Positions 28,827-39,348 of a stretch of DNA of 64,000 nucleotides are shown here, in pieces (position 1 is the stretch's first letter; every line of letters begins with the position of its first letter). The stretch lies in NCBI GenBank assembly GCA_027494115.1, contig JAOSJL010000001.1:372001-436000 (forward strand). Reading direction: 5' to 3'. The DNA is from Acidimicrobiia bacterium (GTDB taxonomy: Bacteria > Actinomycetota > Acidimicrobiia > IMCC26256 > JAOSJL01). The notes under the pieces were generated by a model. That model did no database searches, was not told the DNA's origin, and saw nothing but the letters and a program-made list of their open reading frames with translations. Both the position numbers and the translations under genes were made by a program.

Positions 28827-29867
28827 ATGGTCGGAGCCGACGGGGCCGGCGAGCGAGTGGTCGTCGGGGAATCGACGATGATGCTCGACCCGCACCGGCT
28901 CCCCCAGGTGTTACCCACCGATCGTCTGCTGGCCAACGGGATGGCGCAGCGCGAGATTCGCTCCGAACTGCGTCGCATCGCGAACATCCGTAACGCGCTG
29001 AGCGTCGTGATGGTGTGGGCGTCGGTCGCCGCGCTGATCGCGCTGGCCGTCTGGCTGGGGCCGATCGGGTTCGTCGTGGCTTTCGTGTTGATGGTGCCGA
29101 TGCACGTGCGGCTGGCGATCCTGATGCACGAAGCCGCCCACAAACTGCTGTTCTCGAACGGTCGCGTCAACGACTGGGTGGGCAAGTGGCTCATCGCCTA
29201 TCCCGCGTTCGTACCGATCGATCTCTACCGGTCGGCCCACTTCGCGCACCACAAGGAGGAGTTCGGTCCGAACGAGCCTGACATCGAGTTCTACTCGGGC
29301 TATCCCGGTCCGCCGTCGGCTCTGCGACGTCGCCTGATCCGCGACGCCACCGGGATCTCCGGTTGGAAGAACCTCACGCCCCTGTTCCGGTCGGCCGTCA
29401 AGGGTCCCGGCCGCGACGTCAGCCTCCCGATCATCGCGGTGCAACTCGTGTTGTGGGCACTCATGTGGTGGACGACGGGTCTCTGGTTCGTCTACCCGGT
29501 GCTGTGGCTCGCACCGTGGATGACCGGTTGGCGGGTCGTCAACCGGCTACGCGCTCTCGGAGAACACGGCGGTCTGGGCCCGAGCAAGGACCGGCGCATC
29601 ACCACTCACAACGTCCGCCAGTCGTGGCTCGCACGATTCTGGTTCGTGCCGTGGAACACGGGCTGGCATCTCGCACACCACGTCGACATGGGAATCCCGT
29701 GGCGCAATCTCCCCCGCTTCCACGCCGAACTCGAGCAGGCCGGCTACATCGACGACACGATGACGTATCGGAGCTACCTCGCGTTGTGGCGGGCACTCTG
29801 CTCGAAAGGCGACCCGCTCCCCGCCCGGGTGGACGCGGGTAGCGAAGCCTGCGCGGACGGGAACTGA
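28827..29867 (+). CDS. Membrane fatty acid desaturase-like protein
   Basis: 346 residues from ATG 28827, though a later start (MM at about residue 18) is possible. Three histidine boxes: LMHEAAHKLLF, SAHFAHHKEEFGPNEPD and GWHLAHHVDMG. Two or three pairs of membrane helices. This is the di-iron desaturase/hydroxylase layout; acyl-lipid desaturase or beta-carotene-type oxidation are both possible. It ends 14 bases from the convergent sufC copy 2. Confidence 0.82.
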   Translation: MVGADGAGERVVVGESTMMLDPHRLPQVLPTDRLLANGMAQREIRSELRRIANIRNALSVVMVWASVAALIALAVWLGPIGFVVAFVLMVPMHVRLAILMHEAAHKLLFSNGRVNDWVGKWLIAYPAFVPIDLYRSAHFAHHKEEFGPNEPDIEFYSGYPGPPSALRRRLIRDATGISGWKNLTPLFRSAVKGPGRDVSLPIIAVQLVLWALMWWTTGLWFVYPVLWLAPWMTGWRVVNRLRALGEHGGLGPSKDRRITTHNVRQSWLARFWFVPWNTGWHLAHHVDMGIPWRNLPRFHAELEQAGYIDDTMTYRSYLALWRALCSKGDPLPARVDAGSEACADGN

Positions 29868-29881
29868 CCTCTCCGAGGGAA

Positions 29882-30736
29882 TCAGACCTCGAAAGGGAGG
29901 GCACCGGCGGTGGGATCGCCGAAGGGGTCCTCGTCGGTGCTGCGTTGAACGGGGCCCTCGACGGCCAGCTCCTCGACGCCGAGCTCGGAGGCGAGGCCGT
30001 CGTATCCCGACTCCTCGAGTTGGTCGGCCAGTTCGGGCCCGCCGCTGGCCACGATGCGACCCGCCATGAGGATGTGCACGCGGTCGGGCCGCAGCTCCGT
30101 GAGGAGTCGGGCGTAGTGGGTGATGGCGAGCACGCCGAGGCCGTCTTCGTGGGTCATGGCTTCGACACGGCGCGAGATGTCGCGCAACGCGTCGATGTCG
30201 AGCCCTGAGTCGATCTCGTCGAGCACCGCGATCTTCGGCCGCAGCACCGCTAGCTGGAGCGTCTCGTTGCGCTTCTTCTCTCCCCCGGAAAACTCCACGT
30301 TGACGCCGCGGGTGAGGAATTCATCGGGAATGCCCAGCCGGGCAGCCTCCTCGGTGATACGCACGGAGAGATCGCCGTCACCGTCTTCGTCGCCGTTCTC
30401 ATTCTCGCCGGTGGCGGCAGCCAGGAAGTCCTCGAGGCCCACGCCCGGAACCTCGGTGGGGTACTGCATGGCGAGGAACAGGCCCACCCGTGCGCGTTGC
30501 CAGGTCGGAAGGCCCAGGAGCTCCTCGCCGTCGAGCGTGACCGAGCCTGCCGTCACGTCGTAATCGCCACGGCCCATGAGGACGTGCGAGAGCGTCGACT
30601 TGCCCGAGCCGTTGGGCCCCATGAGAGCGTGGACCTCGCCCGAACGCACGGTCACACCGACACCGCGCAGGATCTCGTGACCATCCACCGCGGCGTAAAG
30701 ACCGCTGACCGCCAATTCACTCATGGCCTCACTCAT
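29882..30736 (-). CDS. sufC: SufC-type Fe-S assembly ATPase (copy 2)
   Basis: 284 residues. ATG 30736 is chosen because it overlaps the Rieske gene stop (ATGA); a second ATG lies four codons later. Walker A LMGPNGSGKSTLSHVLMG, signature EFSGGEKKRNETLQLAV, Walker B IAVLDEIDSGLDIDALRD. An acidic Asn/Glu/Gly insert (ENENGDEDGDGD) and a C-terminal tail of about 30 residues set it apart from copy 1. It is in operon with sufB and sufD, so it is the likely ATPase of the SufBCD scaffold. Confidence 0.9.
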   Translation of the reverse strand: MSEAMSELAVSGLYAAVDGHEILRGVGVTVRSGEVHALMGPNGSGKSTLSHVLMGRGDYDVTAGSVTLDGEELLGLPTWQRARVGLFLAMQYPTEVPGVGLEDFLAAATGENENGDEDGDGDLSVRITEEAARLGIPDEFLTRGVNVEFSGGEKKRNETLQLAVLRPKIAVLDEIDSGLDIDALRDISRRVEAMTHEDGLGVLAITHYARLLTELRPDRVHILMAGRIVASGGPELADQLEESGYDGLASELGVEELAVEGPVQRSTDEDPFGDPTAGALPFEV

Positions 30737-31083
30737 GGTCTCGGCTCCCGGCGGACCAGAACGTCGGCTCCGTCGACCCGCACCGCGTAGGTGGGAACGG
30801 GCCGTGTCGCGGGAAGTGTCTTGGCGTCTCCCGTGGTGAGGTCGAATGCCGAACCGTGCTTCGGACACTCGATCACGCAGTCGTCCTCGTCGACGAACCC
30901 TTCCGACAGTGAGTAGTTCTCGTGGGAACACTCGTCACCGACCACATACCAATCGTCACCGATCCGTACCACGGCGAGTCGCAGACCGTCCGTGTCGACG
31001 CGCAGCGCAGAGCCCGGCTCCACGTCGTCGACGCCACACACCCGGATCTCGCCTGCGTTCCCACCGCTGTTCTGGTCAGGCAT
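30733..31083 (-). CDS. Rieske [2Fe-2S] ferredoxin-like protein
   Basis: 116 residues; starts inside the last codons of sufD (8-base overlap) and overlaps sufC by 4. Cluster ligands are in ECSHENYSL (Cys-x-His) and IECPKHGSAFDL (Cys-x2-His). It resembles the ferredoxin subunit of ring-hydroxylating oxygenases, but its place within a suf operon, as in many actinobacteria, points to electron supply for Fe-S assembly (inferred). Confidence 0.88.
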   Translation of the reverse strand: MPDQNSGGNAGEIRVCGVDDVEPGSALRVDTDGLRLAVVRIGDDWYVVGDECSHENYSLSEGFVDEDDCVIECPKHGSAFDLTTGDAKTLPATRPVPTYAVRVDGADVLVRREPRP

Positions 31084-32368
31084 CGAGATGCCCCACCTTC
31101 TCGTCGACGGAGCGTCGTAGAGTCGAGACGAGGGACGGAACCGGTAGGCGGTCGAACACATCGTCGAAGAATCCGAGGACGATGAGTCGTTCGGCGTCGG
31201 CGGGCGCGACACCCCGGCTCTCGAGGTAGTAGAGCTGGTCCTCGTCGATGGGTCCCACCGCGCTGGCGTGGGTGCACTGCACCTCGTCGGCCTCGATCTC
31301 GAGGTTCGGAATCGACTCGGCACCGGCACCGTCGGTGAGCACGAGGTTGCGGTTGGTCTGGTGGGCAACGGCCTTTTTCGCCGACTGGCGAAGGTGCACG
31401 AGCCCTGAGTACACGGAGCGGGCGTTGTCTTCCACGGCGCCCTTGAACAGCAGGTTGCTCGTCGTGCGCGCCGCCGCGTGGTCCTGAAGGGTACGGAAGT
31501 CGAGCATCTGGTCGCCCGCGCCGAAGTAGACGGCCAGCTGGTCGCTGTTGGCGCCTTCGCCACCGAGAAACGCTTCACTGCGCAGCCGTGAGTAGTCGCC
31601 TCCGAGAGCCACCGCCGACGATGAGAGAGAGGCGTCACGACCCAGGTGGGCCCGCTGGAGGCCGACGTGCCACGTGCGGGGTCCGTGATCCTGAATCGAA
31701 AGATATTTCGCCGTGGCGCCATCGCCGATCAGCAGCTCCACGACGGCGTCGACGAGGTGGTCGGTGTCGGGTGACGAGAACCGGTCGAGGACGGTGACCT
31801 CGGATCCTTCGTCCGCTACCACCACCGTGTGGGGGAAGCTGGCGAGCCCGTCGCCGTCGGACCAGTGCACGACGACGATCGGTCGTTCGACCACGACGCC
31901 GGCCGGGACGCGGATGAACGCCCCGCCGGCGAGGAAGGCGTCGTGAAGAATCGTGAAGGCATCGGGCGATGCATCGGCCACCGAGCCGAGCACGTCGGCC
32001 ACCTCGGCCTCGCCGCATGTGGCCAGCTCACAGACGCGTACGCCCTTGGATTCGAGTTGCTCGTCGAGTTCGTGATGCACGACGCGCCCGTCACGCACGA
32101 CGACGAGACCGGCGCGCTCTCCCGCCTCGGCGGCCACGGGTCCGCCGCCGGGTGCCTTCTCGTCGCCGGGCGGCCCCAACTCCTCATACGGCGTCGGTCG
32201 GTAACGCTCGGGATCGAAAGAATCGATGCGGGAATAGCGCCACACCTCGTCGGCGGACGTCGGCCACTCGAGCCCGTCGAGCTTCTCGAACGCGGCCGCA
32301 CGACGCGCCTCGAGCCAGTCGGGCCCACCGAGGGACCGCGACGCATCGGCGGTGAAGGCGTTCGTCAT
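31076..32368 (-). CDS. sufD: SufD, Fe-S scaffold subunit
   Basis: 430 residues. N-terminal helical part (EVWRYSRIDSFDPERYRP), then the SufBD beta-helix core: LLFKGAVEDNARSVYSGLVH, LVLTDGAGAESIPNLEIEAD, VQCTHASAVGPIDEDQLYYL and SRGVAPADAERLIVLGFFDD. The conserved His of SufD (CTHASAVG) is present. It forms SufB2C2D-type complexes with its operon neighbours. No frame problems seen. Confidence 0.92.
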   Translation of the reverse strand: MTNAFTADASRSLGGPDWLEARRAAAFEKLDGLEWPTSADEVWRYSRIDSFDPERYRPTPYEELGPPGDEKAPGGGPVAAEAGERAGLVVVRDGRVVHHELDEQLESKGVRVCELATCGEAEVADVLGSVADASPDAFTILHDAFLAGGAFIRVPAGVVVERPIVVVHWSDGDGLASFPHTVVVADEGSEVTVLDRFSSPDTDHLVDAVVELLIGDGATAKYLSIQDHGPRTWHVGLQRAHLGRDASLSSSAVALGGDYSRLRSEAFLGGEGANSDQLAVYFGAGDQMLDFRTLQDHAAARTTSNLLFKGAVEDNARSVYSGLVHLRQSAKKAVAHQTNRNLVLTDGAGAESIPNLEIEADEVQCTHASAVGPIDEDQLYYLESRGVAPADAERLIVLGFFDDVFDRLPVPSLVSTLRRSVDEKVGHLDA

Positions 32369-32419
32369 CGGTCGTGGATCATTCCTCGGGTGCTTCTCGT
32401 GTCGGCGTCGGTGGGCCGG

Positions 32420-35400
32420 TCAGCCGACCGAGCCTTCCATGTTGAGCTCGATGAGCCGGCTCAGCTCGACCGCGTACTCCATGGGCAGTGTCTTGGTGAT
32501 CGGTTCGATGAAGCCGTTGACGATCATCGCTTCAGCCTGTTGCTCGGTGAGGCCGCGACTCATCAGGTAGAAGATCTGGTCGTCGCCCACCTTGCTGACC
32601 GTCGCCTCGTGGCCGATCCGGGCGTCCTTCTCGTCGACCTCCATGTAGGGATATGTGTCGGAGCGGCTCTCGGGATCGAGGATCAGGGCGTCACAGCGGA
32701 CGTGGCTCTTCACATCCTTGGCGCCGTCCTCCACCTTGACGAGACCACGGTACGTCGTACGCCCGCCATCCTTGGAGATCGACTTGGAGTCGATGATCGA
32801 CGTGGTCTCGGGCGCCACGTGCGTCATCTTCGCCCCGGCGTCCTGGTGCATGCCCTCGCCCGCGTACGCCACCGACAGGACCTCTCCGTGCGCCTTGCGC
32901 CCCGTCAACACGACCGCGGGGTACTTCATCGTGAGCTTCGAACCGATGTTGCCGTCGATCCATTCGACGGTGGCTTCCTCTTCGGCGCGGGCGCGCTTGG
33001 TGACGAGGTTGTAGACGTTCGGCGACCAGTTCTGGATCGTCGTGTAGCGGATGCGCGCGCTCGGCTTGGCGATGAGCTCCACTACCGCAGAGTGCAGCGA
33101 GTCGGACGAGTAGACCGGCGCGGAACAGCCTTCGACGTAGTGAACCGACGAACCCTCGTCGGCGATGATCAGCGTGCGCTCGAACTGACCGGCATTCTCC
33201 GCGTTGATCCGGAAGTACGCCTGGAGCGGCATGTCGACGTGCACACCCGGCGGCACATAGATGAACGAGTTGTGGGCGACGATACCGTTCGCGACGAAGT
33301 TCTCGAGCCCGACGACCTGGATGTCGTACGTCTCCTTCTGCCCGACGGGCTCCTTCTCCCGGAGCATCGCGAAGCCGACCGTGTCGGTGACAAGGGACTG
33401 GAAGTTGAGACCGGTCGCGGCCTGGTAAGCGTTCCGTCTCCATTTGGCAGCAGTCGTTCCGGCCTTGTTCTGATCTCTGACGTCGACGCGGGAAAGATCA
33501 CCCTGGATACGCAGCCGCCAACTCGTGCCCGTGACCGTGTGCGCGTCCGGGAACGTCACCGTGCGCGTTCGCTCCGTGAGCTGCCCATCGGAAAAAAGAC
33601 CGCAGCCGATCGCGAGCTGGCGGATGTCCTCGAGGAGCTCGCGGTTGGCCAGCTCGATGCATAGCGACTTCCCGTCGCGCTCCGACCAGCCATCGGAATC
33701 GACCAATCCACCGAGCAGCGCGAGCTGCTGGTCGTGCGGGAGTGAGTACACCCAGCCGGGGATTCGCTTGGTCTTCGCGTGGCCGGAGAAGCCGATCGAC
33801 TTGAGCCAGAGCCCGAGTTCCTTCGAGCTGACGAGGAACCCGCACTTCACGGGAGTCACGTGGTCGACGTTGAACACTCGCTCGAGTGCCCGGATCGCCT
33901 CGTCGTGCACCGGGTCGTCGTCGGGCACCGAGAAGGAGACCTGCCGCATGTGCTCATGGGGCGCTGCAGTGTGTCCGTCGCCGAGCCACAGACCGAGAAG
34001 CCAGCACAGGTCCGTGTTGCTGAAGACGGGGAACTCCAAGTGCTGGAACGAGCGATTGCGCTCGTACTCCTCGGGATCGGGAAGCACCATCGAATCGCCG
34101 TCGTCGGGGAGGAAACGGGCGACCGCTATCGGCTCACCGACCTCGATCTCCTCCAACGGCGCCCACTCGGCATTCCAGTGGCCGCGGCCCTTCTCATCGA
34201 CCGATCGGCGCGCCACGAGGAACTTGTGGTTGGCCGTCGCCTCCAGCGTCCGCCCCGCGGTCCGGATCCGGTAGGCAGGCTTGGTTCCGCTCTTGACCTT
34301 GGCGAGCACCTTGCCGCGGCTGAGATTCCGACCGACATCCGCTCCGAAGACTTCATCGCCCGGCTCGACGTCGCGGATGCTCACGAGCCCTCTGCCGTCG
34401 ACATTGATGCGCGCGTCGGCTGTGAGACAGCCCCCACTCCAGACAGAGGAATTCAGCGCGGCGAACTTGTTGTCACCTGGCGGGATGACGCTGCCGAGGT
34501 GCTCCTGGACGATCTCGGGGTACTCGCGCACCGCGGTGTCCATGTCGGAGAACAGCACACCGAGGCTCTCCAGGTCTTCCCTGTTCTTGTGGTAGACGAC
34601 TTCGGAGTTGTGGACCACAAACCCTTCGGCCACGAAGTTGTGGTGTCCGGCGACTTCGATGTCGTAGACAGGCTCGACACCCACCGACTCGATCGAGTCG
34701 ATCCGCACGAAGCCCAACATGTCGCTGGTGTGGGTTCTGAAGTCGGTTCCCTTCGCGGTCCTGTAGCTGTGTGAGTACTTCCTGCGATTCAGCCGCTCGA
34801 GGCGACGCGGCGACCGACACGGAAGGCGATCGAATCGTCCGCTGAAACGCAGGTGGTACGCGGTCATCACCCGCTCGCGATCGTGCGGATGCCTGTTGTG
34901 AACCTCGATGACGCTGCTCGAGCCGATGCCACAGAGTGCAGCGAGCTGCTTGGCATCACCGAGCAAGGACGAGTTCGCACTCGTCAGCATCGCGTCCTTG
35001 GACGTCTGGTGATCGCGCACGTACCCGTCGGCGTCGATGTATCCGGCCAGGAACGCGAGACGCTGTGAAGCGGGCAACCCGAAGACCCAGTCAGGGATTC
35101 TCTTGGAATGGGCATTCCCTCCCATCCCGTTCAGTTCGACGAAGTCAGCGAGTGCGGCAGTACCGCGACCCACAAGGCGATAGTGGTCCTTCGCAAGCGT
35201 CAAATCGATGCCGAAGAGCGACTTCGTGACTCTCCGAAGCTCGTCGACGAAAACCTGATCAGACGAGTCGACGGCGATCTCCACCGAGGTGTGGTCACCC
35301 CGGTGGTGGAGGTAGCCGTCACCGATGTAGACGCCTGCCCACCAGCAGAGGTCGTCAGACGTCACAGGGGAAGGCGCTCAGCGCCATCCCGGTCGGGAAG

Positions 35401-36129
35401 TTCCAGCGCCGCGGACGAACCGAATGCCGGCAGGTCCGTCGCGATGGCAACGAAGTCGCCTTCGACGAGGTCTTCGGCCGAAACCCATCGGGTGAAATAG
35501 CGAGCGCGCTGGCGACCGGGCTTCCGTTCGTCGCGCAACACCAGGAAGGGGTGGTTGCCTGACGCGCCAATGGTGGCGCCCCGGGCGGTGATCTCGAAGA
35601 CTTCCTTGTCGCCGGAACTGGCCGCGCCGACGACCTGCGAACGAACGATGCTCTTGCTGGCCTCGTCGAGCGAGAAGACCGCGTCGCCGGCCGCGAGTTC
35701 CTTGATGGGACGCATCCCGTCGGATGTCCACACGAGCGTGGAGCCCCGAAGACACTCGTACTGCGCGGTGACGCCGGCGAGGTACTTGCGTTCGGCTTCG
35801 GGGATGCCGAGCTTCTCGTAGGTCTCCTGCATCTGCGCGGGGAGCTCGTCCCACTCGTCGACCTGATGGTCGGTCGGTTTGATGTAGTAGTAGATGTCGT
35901 CGAAGTCGATGTCGGGCATGTTCTGCGCGAACCACGGCAGCATCGGCTTGCGTTCGAAGCGCTTCAGCGACTTGACCCGGAAGTTGGTCATCCACTCGGG
36001 TTCGGACTTGTTCCACGAGATGTCGCGTACGACCTTCTCGCTCAGGCCCTTCTCGGGCTTGTAGACGTAGTCCTCGGTGTCGGACCATCCGAGCTTGTAC
36101 TTGCCGAGATCGACCCCGGACACTGCCAT
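32420..36129 (-). CDS. sufB: SufB, Fe-S scaffold subunit, interrupted by two inteins
   Basis: ATG 36129 after GGGAGG. The host protein reads in three parts: residues 1-125 to VTAQYE, a 59-residue middle (SEVVYHKNREDLESLG to SSVWSGG), and 282 C-terminal residues from SFIYVPPGVHVDMPLQAYF to the stop. Together they make 466 residues, the normal SufB length. Each junction holds an intein (35754-34607 and 34429-33269). The first intein changes frame near 35363: the upstream frame stops at TGA 35364-35362 and a GTG (35365) starts the rest, overlapping by 4 bases. Either one base is missing or the protein is made as two chains joined by trans-splicing. Confidence 0.9.
33269..34429 (-). other. Intein 2 in SufB, LAGLIDADG homing endonuclease type
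   Basis: 387 residues in one frame. Block A CLTADARINVDGRGLVSIRD, block B GRTLEATANHKFLVA, endonuclease motifs LCWLLGLWLGDGHT and LALLGGLVDSDGW, block F/G TYDIQVVGLENFVANGIVAHN, then Ser+1 in SFIYVPPG. All splicing residues (Cys1, block B His, penultimate His, Asn, Ser+1) are visible. Inserted after VWSGG, 59 host residues downstream of intein 1. Confidence 0.9.
34607..35754 (-). other. Intein 1 in SufB, LAGLIDADG homing endonuclease type, split over two frames
   Basis: Begins with Cys in CLRGSTLVWTSDGMRPIKEL (block A); block B is ARGATIGASGNHPFLVL with the conserved His. The second frame carries LCWWAGVYIGDGYLH and LAFLAGYIDADGYV, two LAGLIDADG helices with their acidic residues, and ends VYDIEVAGHHNFVAEGFVVHN before Ser+1 (SEVVYH). 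Total about 383 residues. The switch of frame lies between the N-terminal splicing half (about 130 residues) and the endonuclease, where natural split inteins are often divided. Confidence 0.85.
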
Positions 36130-36202
36130 CGTCTGCCTCCCGCGGGGCGTCGGCCCCGGCGCGTGGATGCCTGCGAAACGGTGGAAATCCCGGGGATTCC
36201 GG

Positions 36203-36231
36203 TATTTCCACTACGTGGATAGTAACAATTA
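36203..36231 (-). promoter_or_regulatory. sufB promoter region with CACTA-N6-TAGT operator
   Basis: CACTA (36209-36213), six bases, TAGT (36220-36223) repeats the site seen upstream of sufC copy 1, including the CG after CACTA and the flanking ATTT. Read toward sufB, TTGTTA could serve as -35 just before it. The leader to ATG 36129 is about 70 bases with GGGAGG near its end, so unlike the other suf operon it is not leaderless. Confidence 0.55.
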
Positions 36232-36257
36232 GCCGGGTCGGGCGGCAAGGCCTGGAA

Positions 36258-36315
36258 CCCGAGACGAGGATGAGCGTGCAGGTGTCCTGCGCCGACCGAG
36301 ACGAGGCAGAGGAAC
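36258..36315. repeat. 59-bp interspersed repeat, copy 2
   Basis: Partner of 7130-7188 (see there). It starts 10 bases after the UPF0182 gene stop in the direction of that gene's transcription and lies upstream of the sufB promoter. The hairpin core here is weaker: TGCAGG/CCTGCG around TGT. Confidence 0.6.
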
Positions 36316-36325
36316 CCGACCTCGC

Positions 36326-39303
36326 CTAACCGCCCGACTCCGCCTGCATCAGCTCGAGCGCTCGACCGAGCAGCTCGCGGCCCTCGTCGACCTTCTTCTG
36401 GTATTCACCCAGGTCGCCGGCGTCGAGGGCGGCGTCGGCGTCGCCGAATGCCTGCTGCGACTGCGCGAGGAGTTCCTCGACCGAACCCTCCGGCGCCGGC
36501 TCGGTGGTGTCGGGCGAGGTCGTCGTGGTCGTCTCCCCTGGCGTCTCCTCCGGCGGCGTCGAGCCGGGATCCTGCTGGAGCTCCTCGGGCACGGCGCCGG
36601 TGTCCTCGGGAATGATCCCGCGGAAGCCCGGGTAGAGCGCGGCGAGCGCTTCGTCGAGCGTCTCCCTGAGGACAGCCTTCTCGCCGTCGAAGGCGGTGAC
36701 GAAGCGCAGGCGCGCGATGTTCGACTGCACGTAGATCGGGCGGATGTAGATGATCGAGTCGTCGATCGGGATCGTCTGGAGGTTGCCCTGGATCACGTCG
36801 GAACCCTCGACGTTGAGCAGCGTGAACTGCTGGGAGATCTCGGCGGTCGAGTTGATGGCGTTGTCGGCCTCCACGGGGCCCTTCACCTGAACGTCGCGGG
36901 GCATGACGAAGGACTGGAGCTTCCCGTACTCGCCGGGATCCGACTTGGCCGTCATGAAGGAACGCATGTTGATCAGGCGGTCCTTCTCGGAGATCGGCAC
37001 GAACGGCTGGAGGATCAGGAAGCCCTCGGTTTCGTCGCCGGGAACCTTCGTCAGGAGATACAGCGGGTCCATGCGCTTCGAGGTGACCTCGATGTCGCGG
37101 GGATCCTCGGCGGTCTCCTCGCCCGAGTCGTCGGTCGGCGCCGCCGGTGCCACGGGCTCACTGCCGAGGGGGCCCGAGCCCGGATCGGGGAGGCGACCCA
37201 GATGTCGTTGCCGTTGAAGAAGTCGGCCACGTCTGTGACGTGGTACTTCGCGTAGACGTCGGTCTGGATCCGGAACAGATCGTCGGGATAGCGGAAATGC
37301 TCTGCGAGCCCGTCGGGTGCCTCGTCGAGATCGGTGAAGAGCTCGGGGAAGGCCTTCTCGTACGCCTGGATGATGGGGTCGTCGGGATCCACCACGTAGA
37401 AGGTCATCGTGCCGTCGTACGCGTCGATGGTCACCTTCACCGAGTTCCGCACGTAGTTGAGGTTCTGGCTCAGCCCGCTCCCGGGCCTCAGGCGCTCGTC
37501 GTTGATCGCCTGCGAGTACGGGTAGGCGTCGCTCGTGGTGTAACCGTCCATCAGCCAGACGACCCGACCGTCGAGGACCACCGGATACGGGTCAGCGTCG
37601 TACTCCAGGAACGGCGCGGCGGCTTCGACCCGCTCTCGGATGTTCCGGCGGAACAGCGCCTTCGACCCGCTCGTGATCTGATCCGACCACAGGGTGTTCC
37701 AGTCGCCGAATCGGAGTGCGAAGGCGGCGCGCTTCACGAAACTCGACACGGGGACACCGCCCGCGCCGTCGTAGCGGGTGAACGCCGCGTCGTCCGACTC
37801 GTCGTCGCTGCGGGGGAAGTCGAACTCCTCCTGTTTCGAATCCGCGTAGGCGAAACCACTGATGCCTTCGCCGAAGTAGATGCGCGGCTGTTCGTCGAGC
37901 GGGATCGCGTCGCCGACCGGTGGAATGTCGGAGAGCAGGTAGACCGGCTCGTCGGCGGAATCGCGGGCGTTGGCCTCCGACACCACGGCCCCGTATCCGT
38001 GCGTGAACACGAGGTGTTCGTTCGTCCACGAGCTCGACGGAAGCTTCTCGGGTGAGAGATCACGGGCCGACAGCAACACCTGCTGGATCGTGCCGTCGAC
38101 GGTGTAGCGATCGACGTCGACATCGGCGAACTCGTAGAACGACCCGACCTCCTGACGCGTGCGATAGACGCCCTGAAGAGGAGCCGGATCCCAAAGGCGG
38201 GCGTTGTCGACCGTGACGAGGTTCTGGTTGACCTGTTCGGCGGTGAGGTCGGGCTCGTATGGAAAGACCTCCTGTTCGACATCCTCGATGTTGAACGCCT
38301 GGCGCGTGGCCTCGATGTTGTCCTCGATGTACTTCGACTCCTTCGACAACTCGTTCGGATCGACGCGGAACCGCTGGACAACCGCGGGATAGATCGTTCC
38401 GACCGTGACGCTCACGAGGCCCCAGAGACCGACAGCGATGACGGGGAGTACCCACCCGCGACGGAAGATGTTCCACAGGAAGAGAGCCGCCGCGATGATC
38501 GCCACGCCGGTGAGCAGCTCGAGCGCCGGTACCTGCGCGTTGACGTCGGTGTAGCTCGCACCGTCGACCACTCCCCGACTCGATGTCGTGAGCTCGAAAC
38601 GCCCGAGCCAGTAGTCGGCCGCCCGGACGAGGGCCATGGCGGCGAGAATGACCGAGAGGTGCGCCTTCACCTGGGGTGTCACACGCTGGAAGGGGGTCTG
38701 GAGACGGATCCCGCCATTGAGGTAGTGGGTGATCGCAGTGACGATGAGTACGATGACGAGGCCTGCGAAGGCCCACTGCACGATGAACTTCAGAAACGGC
38801 AGTTGGAAGACATAGAACCCGATGTCCTTGTGGAAAAGCGGGTCCTTGATCCCGAAGTCCACGGCGTTGCGGAACAGGATCCACTCCCGCCACTGCGACG
38901 ACACGCCGATCCCGGCGATGAGTGCGAAGAACAGCGCGATGCCGACCCGGATCCGGCCCTGGTAGGGCCCCACGACCTGGCGGTAGCGGTCGACGATCTC
39001 GTCCTCGGGGCCCGTCGAGCGGAACGCCGGGGCGATCCGGTCGGCGATGATGAGGTTCGCCAGCATGACGACGAAGAAGATGGCCGTGAACACAGCCGCC
39101 GGGATCACGCGGGCACCGAGCAGCCCGCTCCACACGCCACTGAAACCCGCCGCGTCGAACCACAGCTTGTCGGTGTAGAACTCCGCGAGTTGCCACAAGC
39201 TGGCGAACAGCAGCACCAGGACGATCGCGGCGGCGATCAGCCAGGATCGCAACCGGTGTCGCGGGCGCGGCTCGGGTCGGGTGTCTTCAGGGGCGACGCG
39301 CAT
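36326..39303 (-). CDS. UPF0182-family large membrane protein (frame broken once)
   Basis: Start at 39303, nine bases after TAGCAT. The first about 330 residues hold seven hydrophobic helices; the rest is a large extracytoplasmic domain (TNEHLVFTHGYGAVVSEAN, PRIYFGEGISGFAYADSKQE, LRPGSGLSQNLNYVRNSVKV). One C is missing in the run at 37187-37190; restoring it joins DIWVASP to DPGSGPLGSEPVAPAAP and the C-terminal part (TSKRMDPLYLLTKVPG), giving 992 residues, normal for COG1615 proteins. A Thr/Pro/Glu-rich linker and a helical tail close it. Function of the family is not known. Confidence 0.87.
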
Positions 39304-39348
39304 CCGGCCCGCATGCTAGCCGGGGCCCTCACGGATCCGACCGCGCAG

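Noticed and set aside
31829-33664. 611-codon + strand frame opposite sufD/sufB
   Set aside because: Shadow frame with no recognisable domain; runs across two real minus-strand genes.
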